Shown: positions 1 to 13,576, numbered from the stretch's first letter. The stretch is 64,000 bases of DNA from Tribonema minus (GCA_017506865.1 JAFCMP010000001.1:2108001-2172000), one strand, 5' to 3'. Notes: generated from the letters alone by a model not told the origin. Program-made: numbers and translations.

Positions 1-785
1 GCCACCGCGCCGCCCGCCTCCACGCGCAGCCCGCGCCGCACCGAGGTGCCGTCGCCCATGTGCAGCGCGCCCGCCGCGCGCAGGATCGCCAGGCAGTCCG
101 CGTGCGCGCCGCGCGCCGCCGCCGCCGCCAGCGCCGCGGCGCACGCCGCGCACGTGCGCGCGTACGCGCCCTCGGACAGCACCTCGTCGCCGCCGCCGTA
201 CGCCGCCGCGAGCTCGAGGACGGCGGCGGGCGGCGGCGGCGGCGGGTGCCGCGGCCGCGCCGCCGCCGCGGGAGGCGACGGCGGCGGCGCCGCGGCGGCA
301 CCGGCTGCAGCGGCGCCCGGCGGCGACTTGGCTGCCGCCATGCGCGCGGAAGTGGGGGTGGCCGGTGCGCTGGGCACCTTGGGTCCCTCTCCGTAGACCT
401 TGCCGCCAAACACAGAGGAGAGCATATGTCGCCTGGAGCTGGGGCGCGGGGAGCTGGAGGTGGACGAGGGCGGCGGCGAAGGGGGCGACGCTGGCGCGTC
501 TTGCGGCGGCGCCTTGGCGGTGGGAGACGTCTCGCCGCTGGAGAAGTGTGGGTCTGGAGGACAGGACTGTCTGCGGCTGTCTGCGCCGGCAGCCTCCCCT
601 TTCGCCAGCTCCTTCGCGGGCACGTGCCGCCGGCACACCCAGCTCATGGGCGCGAGGGATGGGCGAGAAACGGGGCTGGCGGGAGTGCGCTCTATCGCGG
701 GGGCAGGGACGTTGTTGTGCACCCCCGACTCAGCTTCGTCTATCTGCTTACGCCTCCTAGCGAGGATGGCCATCAATTCTGCCAT
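1..785 (-). CDS. Unknown Pro/Ala/Ser-rich protein, 3' end beyond window
   Basis: One open frame runs from an ATG at 785 down to the window edge, about 261 codons, with a TGA in the same frame 9 nt upstream of the ATG. It begins MAELMAILARRRKQIDEAE, a short basic helix. Then come about 170 residues rich in Pro, Ser and Ala, with a less biased island (LSSVFGGKVYGEGPKVPS) near residues 120-140 and a run of about six prolines. The last part is alanine-rich with regular Cys (ARTCAACAAAL, then LAILRAAGALHMGDGTS) and reads like a helical repeat. I do not recognise the family. The opposite-strand ORFs here are shadows of the GC-rich composition. An upstream exon cannot be excluded. Confidence 0.6.
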   Translation of the reverse strand, partial: MAELMAILARRRKQIDEAESGVHNNVPAPAIERTPASPVSRPSLAPMSWVCRRHVPAKELAKGEAAGADSRRQSCPPDPHFSSGETSPTAKAPPQDAPASPPSPPPSSTSSSPRPSSRRHMLSSVFGGKVYGEGPKVPSAPATPTSARMAAAKSPPGAAAAGAAAAPPPSPPAAAARPRHPPPPPPAAVLELAAAYGGGDEVLSEGAYARTCAACAAALAAAAARGAHADCLAILRAAGALHMGDGTSVRRGLRVEAGGAV

Positions 786-1480
786 TGCAGCTTTTCAGGT
801 AGCTGTCTGAGCTCCACTGGGGTCCACTTCACACTCAACAACAAGCAGGTCTCACACACTCCTGTGCAAATCGTATCTGATTGCGCCGCAGTCCACGCAT
901 CGGACACTATAGGCGCTAGCAAAATGAGCTGCTCTGCTGCTGCTGGCTTTGCTTGAATGCTGCCTTCTCAATGCACGCCTAACGGCAGTGCTTGCCTTGC
1001 CTCATTTTTGCAACAGTTGCGCGCAAACTCAGCGAACCAGACGCGAACCATCAAATAAACCACTTTCAGAAACCAGAACATGCACACCATTTCCAAGCCA
1101 CCAGGCAGCCTAATGCAATGCGTAAATCTCAGCTCCAGTGCACCAGCCATAGATACAGAGAAATTACATTCACACGAGTAGCCGCAGAAAAGGGTGTACA
1201 CTCATCTATGGAAGTGGTGTGCCACCCCCATGCCCTGATGGGGCTGCCTCCGTGACCGACGTGACGCCTATCATGCTGCAGCAGTAATCCATCCCCACAC
1301 GCAACATACTATGATTCCTCCCACAAAGCAAAGCGCAAGGCGCCATCGCTGCATCGCCCCCGCACAGCATTCTGAGCGCACCCCCCCCCCCAAACAGACG
1401 CTGTACCGACCCAACTTTTAATGCGCACCCAGCACAGCAGCCATTCTCTGCGATCGCCATACTACACAATGCCCTCCCCC
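786..1480. other. Intergenic, nothing recognised
   Basis: Lies between the 3' end of the first M48 gene and the start of the Pro/Ala-rich gene, both on the minus strand. No conserved frame or RNA gene was seen. A homopolymer C run sits near 1381-1392. Confidence 0.5.
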
Positions 1481-4400
1481 TCAGCGCACGGCACGGATCT
1501 GCGTCGCCGAAGGGAGCTGCGCAGCATGCGCCTTGCCCTTGAGATGGTGCACGTACTCAGGGCACATGCGCTTCATCTCGGCCAGCGCCGACGGCAGCTG
1601 CTTGATGGCGGCGGCGACCCTGTCCTCGCCGGCTGGGTGCGTGTTGAAGTAGCTGCTGGCGCGCGCGAGCACGCCGCCCGTGTCGCCCGTCGCCGCGCGC
1701 AGCCTGTCGCACGAGGGGGGGGCATAGGTAGGTAGGTAGGATACTTGCTGAGAGTTACTTTAGTGAGAGAAGTATGTGTTGTTATGTGATGGGATTCTTG
1801 GGTAACACAGCGTTCGTTCCCTCAGGACGCACAGGAAGTTGTATAAATAGCAGACCGCCTGTGACCATTCTGAAGCACTTGCCCACCTTGCTTTGTACAG
1901 GCGCACCCCTGGTACTGGGAGCCAGTAGCTGCCGGTGTGGTATGGGCAGTGTGCATGCTTTTCGTACTCTATATTATAAAGGGTTTTCCGCCTCTCCAGC
2001 AAAAGTGAATGAAGTAGGTACAAGCATCTGGCTGGTCAGTGCAGACTGAAAGTTTGACATGTCCCGGCAGCGCACGCGCATGGAGCGACTGAATCCATCT
2101 GGCAGCAGCAGGGCGCAGACGTAACACATCTCATCCATGAAGAAGGTGCCAGCAATCAGCCCATTTCAACTGCAGGTCTTGAAATGGCAAGGATCGTGTG
2201 GTTTGCAAGCAACAAGTCCTTGTGATGGCTTCCGCAAGTGTGCACCCACAAGCACAGTGGCATTCTGCAATCAAGAAGTGCGCCGATCATGTGGCTTAGG
2301 GGGCGGGGGGCGAAGAAAAGCGGGGCAGCTACTCGTTCACACAAAGCGCAGCGGCGTCAGCCGCTGCTGTTTGCCAGCACCTCATGTGTTGACAATACCT
2401 GTTGAGCATCTCCACAGACTCCTGGGGGCGGTACGCGCAGCTGCGCGCCAGCAGCAGCATGCCGATGTGATCAGCCTCCAGTTCGAGCTGGCGCGACTTG
2501 GGCAGTTCTGCACGACAGAACAAACAGTCAGAGAGTGCGTGTGAGCCGCCTGCTCGTAATGTACTAGAGGCTACTACACGGTAGATTATAAACATGATGC
2601 TGAGCGAAAGCCTTTCCGAATTGCGCAGCACGTTCCCCGTGTACTCAAAAATGGCGTTGCGAGGGTACCAGCGCGCAGCGCACAGCAGCTGGGACATGTG
2701 AATTGCATCAGTGCCATGAAAAGGACATCATTGGCCTGCTTCAGCGAATGGCAGCTTTCGGGTCGCCAACACACATTGCGCAACACTGCAATCGCTGCTT
2801 CTGCCCCTGCCCCCCCCACACGTTTCCGTCAATGAGTGCTGCACATGCCACACATTCGCAGGCCATCATGGCTACAAAGTACATGGCAGCTGTACACAAG
2901 CAAGTTGCTCCGATTTCGCAAAGTGCCTTCCCCTCCCCCTTTCCCGTTGCAATCTTGCCATACAGACAACCACGTCCGCAACACACTGTCCGCCACTCAC
3001 GTAGCCCCATGGAAGCGAGCCAGTCCAAGACATTGATGCTTGCCATGTCGACGCCCACAAGCAGCGCGACGACTGTCATGAACGACTTGAACCACTGCAC
3101 CACGTTCTGCTCTGCGTGGTGGCGCGCGAGCGCGTGGCCAATCTCGTGCCCTACCTGTCGTTCAGAGATCGTGTGGCGCAGGTCAGTCGAACTCAGAGCA
3201 CGTGGTCCGTTGCTACTTAGTTCAGAATGGAAACGAATCAAAAGATCGCAGAGCTCTAGGTGACAAGGAGCGGTAAGCCGCAAGTGCCTTCCACCAGTAA
3301 ACGTGGTCGCCGCTGCTGCTGCAGTCACTGGCCACGAGTCACACAGTGCCATCATATCCACAGTAGTCGAAGACTTCTGTGTGCAAGCTTGATTCAAGTT
3401 GTCAGCAGCCAGACAGAGCACGTGTTGCATTGCTCAGTATGAGTACCCTTCGAAGCGATTAAAAATGTCAGCAGCATGAGACCACAAGTGCTGTGACTGC
3501 GATGCGAGCTGCGGTGTGATGCTGGAAGAGTGATACGACAGGCATGCGCCTGGCACTAGCGCACTACCCTGGCAACACGCAGACGGTGTCAACTCTACCT
3601 GCGCGCATGCACAGGCAGCAGCGTGCGCTGCGAGCTGTGACACTTTGCACATGACCGCTGCTCGCTGGCACTCTCTCTAAAGCGGTGACCCAAGGCATGC
3701 TGCATACATGACCAACAACATTTCTGCAGCACTTTGTGTGGCGGTCCTGTTGGCCTGCCACGCGTGTACTATCGCATCGAAGGCTGCAATATGACGACCT
3801 CATACAGGCATCCGAGACAGCGAGCTACGCACTGCACTGGCCTTGGCAAGGACCTGGACATGGTGGACGCCAGTACCGAAAACTGCCTGAGCACTGCACA
3901 GTCAGGACGACCACAAACACCAAATACTATGAAGTACTGGAGTACTACTGCCGAAAAATCTGTATATGTACACGAGTACTGGAATACTGCCCCCTTTGAG
4001 AAAAAAGAAATGAACACGAGTACTGTTTGACCAGTACCAGAGTAGTTCACGAGTCCCATGAGCAATAAGAGCCAAGAGTGCTCAAGATGTTTAATTTTTC
4101 TTTTATTCTTAAAAGCATTTTTGGGTATGTTTTTTGCTGGAACCAGTATGCATCGAGCGCGGCAAGCTACTGCACTCAAACTGATTCACCGTCAGGACCA
4201 GTAGTGCTCGTAAAGTACTCCTTTGAAACATAAAATTGTGCACAAGCGCCCGAGTAATACCCCTGGTGAAAAATGAATAAAAATTACACGATTAGTAGAG
4301 GACTACTCCTGTAAATGCTGAATTTTCACACGAGCAACAGAGTACGACTCATCGTTCTGCAAACAACGAAGTCATTAAAGTCAGAATAGGAATATAAAGA

Positions 4401-7400
4401 CACTCAGCGTCAACGTGTAAGTGATATTCTCGTAGAAACATTAGCAGGATTGGTACCGCAAGTACTATCGTATTCCTTACTCTTTTGAAGTACTCGTACT
4501 CGTCCTGATCGTGGAGAACTGCAACGTAACGGCCTCGCACGGCCATTGTGGGCAGAGCGTCACACACTGCGCTAGCCGCGGCAAGGACCTGGGTGTGGCG
4601 GAGGTCAGCCGCGTGCGCCCGCGGACGCAGGAATTCAATGTCACAGCCTTGCATGGCCATCGGGGTCAGAGTGACGGGTCCTTGCGAAGTGCGAGGCACT
4701 ATACCCCTGATGGCTATATGACTCTTTATGGAAACGAATCAAAACATAAACAAAGAGCTCTAGGTGACAAGGTGTGGTTGGTCGTCAAATTGAATGCCTT
4801 CCACCAGTAACCGTGGTCGTGTTTCAGTTGCCTCCATCTGGCCGTGCGTGAGAGTGACGTCCACGTCATACCATGTCCAGATCCTTGCTGTGATTGCCGT
4901 AATTGGCACGGTGAGAGGGCAGCCTGCCCCTGACGGCTGTATGACGCTGTTATGTCTGCCTGTCTAACATGATGAAAAAAGTCCTCTGTAGCACAAAGCC
5001 AGAATGCTAAATGGCAAAAACTCATGGAAAGGAACCATCATGGAAGCACTGCTGCAGTGTATATAATATATCCCATGATCATAGTGGTATATATTCAGCT
5101 GCAATTAACAATGCCCGAAGTGATGACAGGTGTCATGAGTTATTTCTGCTGGATTAAAAAACATGAAGTTGACGGGGAAAAACAATAAGAAGATTGTTTT
5201 TGTTTATTACAAACTTCTTGTTAGTTTGCTATTATCCCCAGCAAATTTTTTGGGCAGTATCTATCACAACGACTTTTCCCCCCAATTTGTGTGATCTTGT
5301 TTTTGTTTTTGCTGAGATTCAAATTGCAAAAACATCTGACAAGACATTTACTAAAACATTATGCAGAGCAGTAGTTAGTTTGCACACTGCAGCACTGCAA
5401 TCGAGAGCCCAAAAAAGCTCAGCGGACGCACTTATGGTGCATAAGAGTTGGTGCAAAACATCAGCGCATAAGCTAAAATTATTAATGGGAACGTACCACT
5501 GCAGCCAGTAGTCCTTCTGTGGGTGCCACCTTGAAGAGTCCAGTGAAGACAAACACCTGCAGCAGACGCAGCCATGACGCATGAGTCTCAGCAGGGCGCT
5601 GCAACTTGAAGAAAACATTATAGAGCGCTGTCACTGTGTAGCTGCTGAAACTCTGTGTTGGGCTGCCGGCTGGAGCTGGCCTACCGAGCACGTGAGACCT
5701 TTCCATGCCGAACGCCCATGCCTCGAACACTAAATGCTTGCACACAGAAGTCTGTTTGACTGCTGTGGATATGGTAGTACTGTTTAACTCATGGCCTATT
5801 GCTGCAGGCGACCACGGTGTTTGGTGGCAGGCACTTACAGCTAACCATCCCTTGTCACCTAGAGTTCTACTATCTTTTACGTTGTTTTCATTAAATTTAA
5901 ATTGTCTCTTTTCAGCACAAGGTGCTGTCAGAGGCTAGCGTGATCTGGAGACTTTAGATGCAGGCAGCCACTGAGCCGCAGACTGAGAGTGGCACGCCCG
6001 CAGCATCACCCACTGAACGTGCAGGGGATCTGAGCCAGCACACCTAGTGGTGGGATTTCCGCGCTTTGATTTGTAGTTTACAAACTTACTGCAACCATTG
6101 ATTAATACACTCAAGTAGAAGGCCGATGCACCAGCACTTGCAACGAGCGCTTTCAAGGTGCCACATTCTTCAGTACAATTGTTTACCACGAGCCACAAGA
6201 GTTGACGTCCTCGGCAGTTTCAATGACGCATGCACAATCAACACATGGCAATATGCAGTTTTCACCATTTGTGCAACGGTGATCGCGCTTGAAAAGCACA
6301 GCACTTGCACACTCTGGCCCGTGTAGTGCAAAAGGGACATTTGAGAAAAACGAGCCGCTTGCAATGGCAACCAACTCAGACACTTGTGCGAGCACGACAG
6401 AAGCGCGGTTAGAGCTGCACGCCACCTCGCACCTTGCCGCCTGCTAGCGCAAAGGCGTTGATGTTCGCGGGGTCGTTGATGACGTAGAACTCCCAGTCCC
6501 AGGACTCCGCCGCCGGCACCTCCTTCAGGATGCCGCGCATGAGGTTTTGCGCGATCCTGCAGGGGCATGATCCAGATATCCTATGTGAATGATTGAAGAA
6601 TGAAGAAGGCTTACGGTCACAATATCGAATTGCCTAGTACAGCACAGCGCATGCAGGTCAGAGCGGGGGCTGAGATGCAATGTGCTACAGCTCATCATTG
6701 GTTGCGTCTATAGGTTTTGGTAACGGTCAGCGTGCTGCACAGCGGGCAGGGTGCAGTAGCGCGCAGCAGTGGCAGCTCTGCAACAGCGACCACAGGCGAC
6801 TTGAATGCGAAACTAAATTAGAGCGGCCACACTGGCTCTGTGCGCAGCAGCGCAAGCATCGCAGCGACACCATCTACACGACTCCAGGTGCCATCATGAG
6901 ACTTGCAACGCTTCTGAGCATGCTTGTGTGACAGGCGACCATGGCGAGCCTCCGCGTGTACATTTCCTGTACTGTCTGTCAGGTGATTGTAAATACTAAC
7001 AGAAGGCAGAAAGACAGTGATCTGACGAAACCAGGCAGGGGGTCGCGCAATTATTCACGACAGCGCTGGCAGTGCTTATTGGTCAGTGCGCGGCAGCATA
7101 ATACAAGCACTGCTCATGATCCAGTTGCCAACTGCAAATTCCGCAGCCTCTGTAGTACTCCGGGACGGCAGTGGCGCACGGGGAAAGGTGCGCGAGGTTG
7201 CCGCTAGTGCTGACTTGCCGCAGGGTTCAGCTGAGATTTGTCCTCTGAGGCAGGCGCATGGCACATACCCAGAAATGTAAAACGGGTGCTGCTTCGGCAC
7301 TGGCGTGGGCACATACATAATCATGCAACGCCATCTCAATGGACCAATGATGATCATGCGATGGACCATTGTGCGACGCAACGGGAGCACACATGGCATG

Positions 7401-9136
7401 CGCGTGCTCACCTTCTCAATGTACGGGATGCTGGATGGTTGGGTGGCAGTATCTTGGGGCCCAACTCCTGCTTCAGCTGCGCGCAGTATATCTGACAATT
7501 GAAGTGAACGGGCCACAAGCACAGATCCACAGCATATTGAGCACGAGGCAGTGAAGCAGATGGCGGTGGCAAGGCTGTAAATTGTATTTCCACGGCGCCC
7601 AAGCGACAACACCACTCTCAAAGGCTGCATATCAACGAAAGAACGAGCAAGCTTTCACACTGCCTGGGGCACAGCTCGATGGGTCACAGCTTAAGTATAA
7701 CTACTGCTGTATACTGTAAATAATTCGATATCATGCTCAATATTTACTTTAAAGTACTTCGGAGGTGCTCAAACTGGTGTATATTGCAATGTGCTGAAGC
7801 ACATACTTCCAAGTATCATATTCAAGCCTTCCTCGTTATTGCTGTCAGGTACCAGTGTGCCTTAGCATCCTACGATGAGTCCAAGGGTTAGCAAAAACTT
7901 TAACTCACCCCTTTGGACTTCTAAAAATTGGTGTTGAAAGGTAACATTGCTGTTGCGCTCCTGTCAGTTCCTCAAGTTCTCCTTGCAACACCTATACGCC
8001 GTAATGTCTGTCACAGCATTAACGCGGCAAATCGTCGGGTACGTCATCCTCCGTGAGCGCACAAAAAACCTGCCACCACACCGTCAACTAACTTGAGCAA
8101 CAGAACTGTCCAGCACACTTGATGTGATGAACGGCATGTCACCAATGCAGAGACTTGGAACATAGCATCATGAACGCTGTGGACGTGTGCTGTTGCCGAA
8201 TGGCATGCACTTAGCCCCGCGAGTGCATCTGTACTTGGCCATCACTAGTACGCACACTTTCTATATAGCTATAGCAAACACATTTGGCTGGTAGCTGTGG
8301 CGAAATGCTTACGGCACATCAGCGTAATGCTATTTTTGCATTTGCGGCGCTGGTCCTCTAACTCCTCAAATTTAGAGGGGTCTATGCGGGTCTGTATTTC
8401 GGCTTCGGCGGTGATGTCTTCCCATTCTACAGTGTAGAGCACTACTTGAGCACAAAACACAAGAACGCATACATGTGCGCCTGCACATGCGCTGCAATGC
8501 CTACACGCCAACGCATCTGACCAACAGGCTGTGCTCACCAACTGCAGCGTGCTGCACAAGTTGTGGCCAATGTAGATGAACTCAATGTAGACAGGAGCCT
8601 TAATGGCATTGCCAGGTTTATTGCGCGTTGTTTTCAAAATTTAAAGACAGCCGCTTACAGGAGCTAATGCGTTGAGTCGCACGCACCTCGCCCATTTGCC
8701 GATCAGTGGCAGGGCTGGAAAGTATGAGGCGCTTTCGCCCAGTGTAGGGTGCGGGTTCGATATGGCTGACGATGTAAACCGTCCCTGCTGCACCCACCAC
8801 CGCCCACACAGCTATTCGCAGAATGCTCCTGCTGCTCCTGGTCCGTGCCCTCTTGATCGAAGCAGCCAGCTCCTGTTCCTCATTAGAGCCCAGACGTTGA
8901 TGTTGCAGCTGGCGCCGAGTCTGCAGTAGGTGCTTCTCGCTTGGATGACTGCGTTTTTGTCGCTGTAGACAATAAGTGCACTTAGACCTGCTGGGAGTTG
9001 CAAAGATCCAGGATCTCGAAGATACAGGCTGCCGACTAGAGCGGCATTGTCCCAACAGCGCTGATCGCTGTTGGTGTAAGGTTCTCGCCATACAGCCGAA
9101 ACGAATCCGGCCTGCCGTCCTGGCCGCCGCCAGCAT
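1481..9136 (-). CDS. OMA1: OMA1-like M48 zinc metallopeptidase (copy B)
   Basis: Seven minus-strand exons: 9136-8687, 7491-7412, 6556-6433, 5556-5497, 3154-3001, 2507-2399 and 1703-1481. They sum to 1200 nt, giving 399 aa. The first 100 residues are Arg/Gln/Ser-rich, consistent with a mitochondrial presequence. A membrane segment (about residues 103-123) precedes EPAPYTGRKRLIL, the OMA1-type motif. Exon 4 encodes FTGLFKVAPTEGLLAAV. Exon 5 carries the zinc motif HEIGH (241-245) and a hydrophobic helix. Exon 6 carries ELEADHIG, with the third zinc ligand at Glu300. Exon 7 has the conserved THP (347-349). OMA1 is an inner mitochondrial membrane protease acting in stress quality control; that function is inferred from the family. 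An in-frame TAA just upstream supports the start. Copies of exons 4, 5 and 6 occur elsewhere in the window. Confidence 0.85.
3228..3395. repeat. Dispersed repeat R1, copy in M48-B intron
   Basis: Carries the signature GAGCTCTAGGTGACAAGG, then a CCTTCCACCAGTAA-type block and a CTTCTGTGTGCAAGCTT end. Related copies are at 4733-4830, 5625-5900 (reverse), 27770-27960 (reverse) and 41995-42285. There is no ORF. It is probably a non-autonomous mobile element or a piece of one. Confidence 0.6.
3905..4510. repeat. GAGTACT-rich degenerate repeat tract
   Basis: Many diverged copies of the near-palindromic word GAGTACTC/CGAGTACT lie in an AT-rich background inside intron 4 of M48-B. A matching tract in opposite orientation is at about 26690-27250, within the inverted duplication. 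Confidence 0.5.
5625..5900. repeat. Dispersed repeat R1, longer copy (reverse)
   Basis: Reverse-orientation R1 with an extension through GGGCTGCCGGCTGGAGCTGG. The same extension is found at 41995-42285 in the DUF1350 gene. This is the longest shared form and helps to define the unit at roughly 280 bp. Confidence 0.55.
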
Positions 9137-9504
9137 GATTTAACTTGCAGCTGCGCAGCCAACACGGTCTCTCAAGGTTTCCATTACAGCAAGACTAACT
9201 TCAACTTTGAAGTTGGAAGTTGAGGCTTGAAGAAATCGTGTGCTGCTCATCTAGAACAAATTTTGTTGGCCAACAGGGAGTGCTGTAAAAACAAAGCTAT
9301 TTAGTTTCGAACCCCGTTTAACACAACGAACGGTCACTGAGCAGGCACACATTTGCCTTGTCCACCAGCTCTGAACTCGAAGTCCGGTGCACAGCCATCA
9401 GCTCTCAACAGCCATATTGATTACTAGAGCTGTACATATGACTTCAGGACACGGGCGGCTCTGAGAGTGCCATCCATCATGACCATGTGAAGCTCATGGA
9501 CAGT

Positions 9505-10145
9505 GAAGTTGTACTGAACAAGGCACCAGCATGCCAGCAGTTAGCCCATTCCAACTGCAGGTCTGGAAATGGCAAGTATCGTGTCGTTTGCAAAAAGGAA
9601 GTCCTTGAGATTGGAAGTATGCCAACCTGGCTTTCACAAGTACTGCACGATGTGAAGCGCACCCGCAAGCGCAGTGGCATTCTTTGATCGCACTGAAGCA
9701 TGTGGCTTTGGGGGTGGGGGGTGAAGAAAAGGGGGGCTGCCGCAGCTACCCCTTCACATCACAAGGTGGTGCAGCGACGTCTGCTGCTGCTGTATATGCG
9801 CATCATGAGACGCAGCAATGTCTGCTGCTGCTGTATGCCGGCATCTCATGTGTGTACATTACCTGTTGAGCATCTCCACAGACTCCTGCGGGCGGTACGC
9901 GCAGCTGTTCGCCAGCAGCAGCATGCCGATGTGATCAGCCTCCAGTTCGAGCTTGCGCGACTTGGGCAGTTCTGCACGACAGAACATACACTCAGAGAGT
10001 GCGTGTGAGCCGCCTACTCGTAATGTACTAGAGGCTACTACACGGTAGATTATAAATATGATGCTGAGTGACAGCATTTCCGAACAGCGCAGCACGTTCC
10101 CCATGTACTCAAAGATGGTGTTGCGAGGGTAACAGCGCGCAGCAA
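9505..10145. repeat. Direct duplication of M48-B exon 6 region
   Basis: Closely resembles 2130-2680 in the same orientation, including sequence on both sides of exon 6, and ends near 10145 where similarity stops. It lies upstream of the M48-B start codon, so it is outside the gene. Confidence 0.75.
9863..9971 (-). pseudogene. Orphan copy of M48-B exon 6
   Basis: 109 nt, the same length and phase as the real exon 6, with an intact CAG acceptor and GT donor. It encodes LPKSRKLELEADHIG with the zinc-ligand Glu conserved, and it has no stop. It has no partner exons nearby on this strand, so it is probably non-functional, but it is not decayed. Confidence 0.7.
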
Positions 10146-13100
10146 CCGAGCAAGGCTGCTTTGATCGAAATCAATCAAGCAAAACAAAGTGCTGCACGAA
10201 TCTACGATGAGTAATGTGCTGATTCCTGACCGTATGATCGAACGATCGTGGAGAAGGTATGCCAAGGCAGCCCCCCCTGATTGAATATACCACGAGGACC
10301 GGCGAGAGTGTCTAGTGCGCGCAGCACACAACAAGTCTACTAAACAGCCTACACTGCTGCATTTTAGTGAAAAAGTAGGCTCCTGCAGACATTTTAAGGC
10401 GATACGCAACGTCTTCTGAGCTAAAGCTAAGGAGCTGCTGCGCAGGACGTGCTGCTGGTTGCTGGTCAAGGTCGGCTGCCTGCCTGTGCGGCCCAGTGCT
10501 TTTGGAGTCGCTGTGTGAGGTTCAGGAGTCAAGGAAGGCGTCAGAACGGGTATTGTTATCGGATTGTACGCTCAAGAGGCTCACCTTCTCGTGCTCGCCT
10601 CGCCTTGGCCTCCCTCGCTCATTTTGTCTAGCGTATGATGGCTCAGCGCAACTAACTGGTGCCCGACGTTTCAATGCTTCTTGTTGAAGTTAAACAAGTC
10701 ACGGGGACTTAGAAATAAATTTGAGCTATGGCGTGTTTGTAAATTTGCAGGAATAAATGAAGCATCCAAAAGCGCATACGCAAGCTGAATTTGCAGCACG
10801 AACAGTCAATGAGACTCACCACAAGTCGACCTAGGTCACCGTGTCTTAACGGTGTGAGGCTGACAAGCAGGAAGCGTGTGCATTTACTCAGCCACACATC
10901 ATGAATACTCGTCTATTGTTTGCTGTGCCTCCTGCCTTAAGTCAAAGCAAAGTAAGCCAGCATGACCTGGAACACAATGCAGCGATGCTCAGCATCGACC
11001 ACAGCAGACCAGCTGATGATCATCACCATCAAAAGTCAAAATATCGTCACCAGCATAACAACGCAATTTTTTCTGTTGAGTTGAGAGGGCTTTCTCAGAT
11101 CGAGAAATTTTGCTCGCGACGACGCCACCAGTTCAATTTTTTTTCCTCAGCTTCGAGTCATCAAACACCGTTTCAGTTGCCAACAAGAGAATTTATGGAT
11201 CGGTCGTCTGACGAATGCATTGACCCCATGCACGCATCTTGGCAAGCTTTTCTGCAGTGTCATGTGCATATGTTGATGTCTGATGCCATGCCTTAACATG
11301 CCATGTGGTAGTAAGGCCTGTCGCCGGTGCGTATGCGCATATGCATATATGTACCGGGCAAGCACTGCAGTAGCTAGTAGGGCACTGATTGTAATGGGCA
11401 AGTCTGGCACCCCATGGGCAGGCCTGAATATGTGAAGAATATATTACAAGGCAGCCCGGGCAATTGCTTAAGCAAAAACACCAATACACTGCTGAGGACA
11501 ACACGCAAAGAGTGGCATTGAATTGATTTTTATTTTCCATATGCCTCACAGGCAGGCGTGCTGTTGTGCTGGTCATAAGCCACGCTGTCTGGTGGTCCGC
11601 AACAATTCTGCAGCTCAGTGCCCACCACTGATGCACACTATCTGTGAAAAATGCATTTGGCAGCCGCGTGCACTCATGCGCATTGGCAGTGCCATTTCCA
11701 TACAGCGCTCGGCATTGCATCGCTCAGCCAGAATACATGATTCCGCACTTCTTGTCACACTGAGGTGCAGAGAGCCCACTATACATTGTGGTCATAGAGT
11801 ATACTTCACTTGAAGTATACTATTGATGAACTACCGACTGGACTCGTAGGGATGCTGTCGCTATTGCCGCACCATATAGCTATGCTGGATGCCAGCGCTG
11901 CATGTACTGGGCATTCAGAGCGGAAGGGCATTATCAAGCGTGCACATATACATAGCATATCCGGATCCTGATCGTTGTCCTGATAAGTCGTGCATGTCCA
12001 TGTAAAAGCGAGATTGCGAATGCCGGCTACTTGCAACTGCAATATACAGTAGCGAAGGCTGCCTGTAGCGATGCTCAGCGCAGGCTGGTTGTAGCAATGC
12101 TCCGACAGCCTGGACTTCAGAGCCACCGCTGTTGAGTGAAGCTGCCTGTTGCTGTGCCCCATTGACTCATCTGCCTGCAGACAGCGGACAGCAGCATGAT
12201 TCGCAGCACTTCACAGGTATCCAGCGAGTTGTTCATGGAGCACTGAAGAGTAAATCACACATGCCAGTGCTCTGTTGTGCAGATCTGCTGTTTGATTATG
12301 TCAGGTACACTGGCGCTTGTAGTAAGCATGTTCAGGCCAGCTTGCCGTTGTACTGCGAAAACACTTGTGCTGTAGAGGCACAAATAAGCTGCGTGTAGTG
12401 TAAGACTGCAGTTTTCGGTCCAGATCTGCTGAAATGTACAGGCGCATAACATGCCTCTGCCCTTGTGTCCTTGCAACGGCAACTTCAGTGAGGCTTCACA
12501 TTGCCGTATGCAGTGCCTGCCTGTGACGGTTTGTATACCTGCCACCAGGACTCTCACAATATCATGATTTGCACTCAAGGGCTCTTGGGTACAGCACCAA
12601 CAGCTTTGTGCCTTGAATTCAATCCAACAAGGTAATTCACAGCAAGATTTCACCAAATGAAACCGGGTTAAACGTTTGGACATGTGTGTCTACTTTAACA
12701 CCAAAGCATTACTTCAACAACAGGGGGTAATTTCCAAGCTGAGTATCAATGCGCTAGGCTGTTGTACATGTAAAAAAATTCATGCACCATGTTTGAACTA
12801 AATTGTGGACTATGTGGTTACAGATGACAACAGCTGTCAGATCTTAAAGACTGAATGCCCCTAAGCCACACCAAGTTAGTTTAAATCACACTAGCCAAAC
12901 AGTAAAACCGCCACGCATCTCAGCAGTGATAAATGTCAAGGCAGGCTTGAATCATTCACAGGTTGCCATCAAACGTTGCTACGTGGTTGGTGTACTAGAT
13001 TTAATTTTGTGAAAGCCTGCTTTGAGTACTGATGAACTGATGAGCACAATGCTCTTAGTATACCTTGAACGCATTCAATAACGCTTGAGTACTACTACTG

Positions 13101-13576
13101 CAGTCATTTTTACTGACATCAGAACAGGTCGGCAAAGCCTGTAGCACAGCTTAAGCATGAATCACATCATATAGGCCAAACACGAAATTGCATGAAATTG
13201 CACTTGCAACGTGCTGTGCAGCATCATGTATGTTTCAATTTGCAGTCACAAAATCCTTACATAGATTGGTTGTCAACGGGTCTGCTGACGCATGCGTAGG
13301 GCTATGCCCCGTGCTCAGTTGTTGGCTCACGTGCTTGCTAAGTGCTGATTACTGAGGCACACTTTATGCCTCGGGGATGAGCTTATGGAAGTGCGCAAGA
13401 ACCGTGACAAGTGTTGTCTACAAACAGTGATGCCACTCCAATGTGCGATGATGGATATGCAGCCCTTAGGCTACTAGTGTGGTCAGCTGCATAAGCGCAT
13501 TGGAGTTGGCTCACATGTGGCATCAACCAGGAGAGACGTGTGCACTACTGGGTTGAATGGTTCATATGCACTTTAC
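10146..13576. other. Long intergenic stretch, nothing recognised
   Basis: AT-richer sequence with only short, compositionally random frames. The 132-codon frame at 10901-11296 has no recognisable domain and no splice or homology support. No tRNA or rRNA was seen. Confidence 0.5.

Noticed and set aside
60..956. 298-codon plus-strand frame
   Set aside because: Very Arg/Gly-rich. It is the reverse shadow of the minus-strand Pro/Ala gene, which has a better start and a less biased composition.
7076..7630. 184-codon minus-strand frame
   Set aside because: Overlaps the true 80-nt exon 2 in another frame and has no recognisable domain.
8313..8441. Exon-like segment in M48-B intron 1 (frame contains VEWEDITAEAEIQTRIDPSK)
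   Set aside because: The open frame does not match the phase left by exon 1, and the OMA1 motif is supplied by 7491-7412 instead. It may be a real exon of something else, but unsupported.
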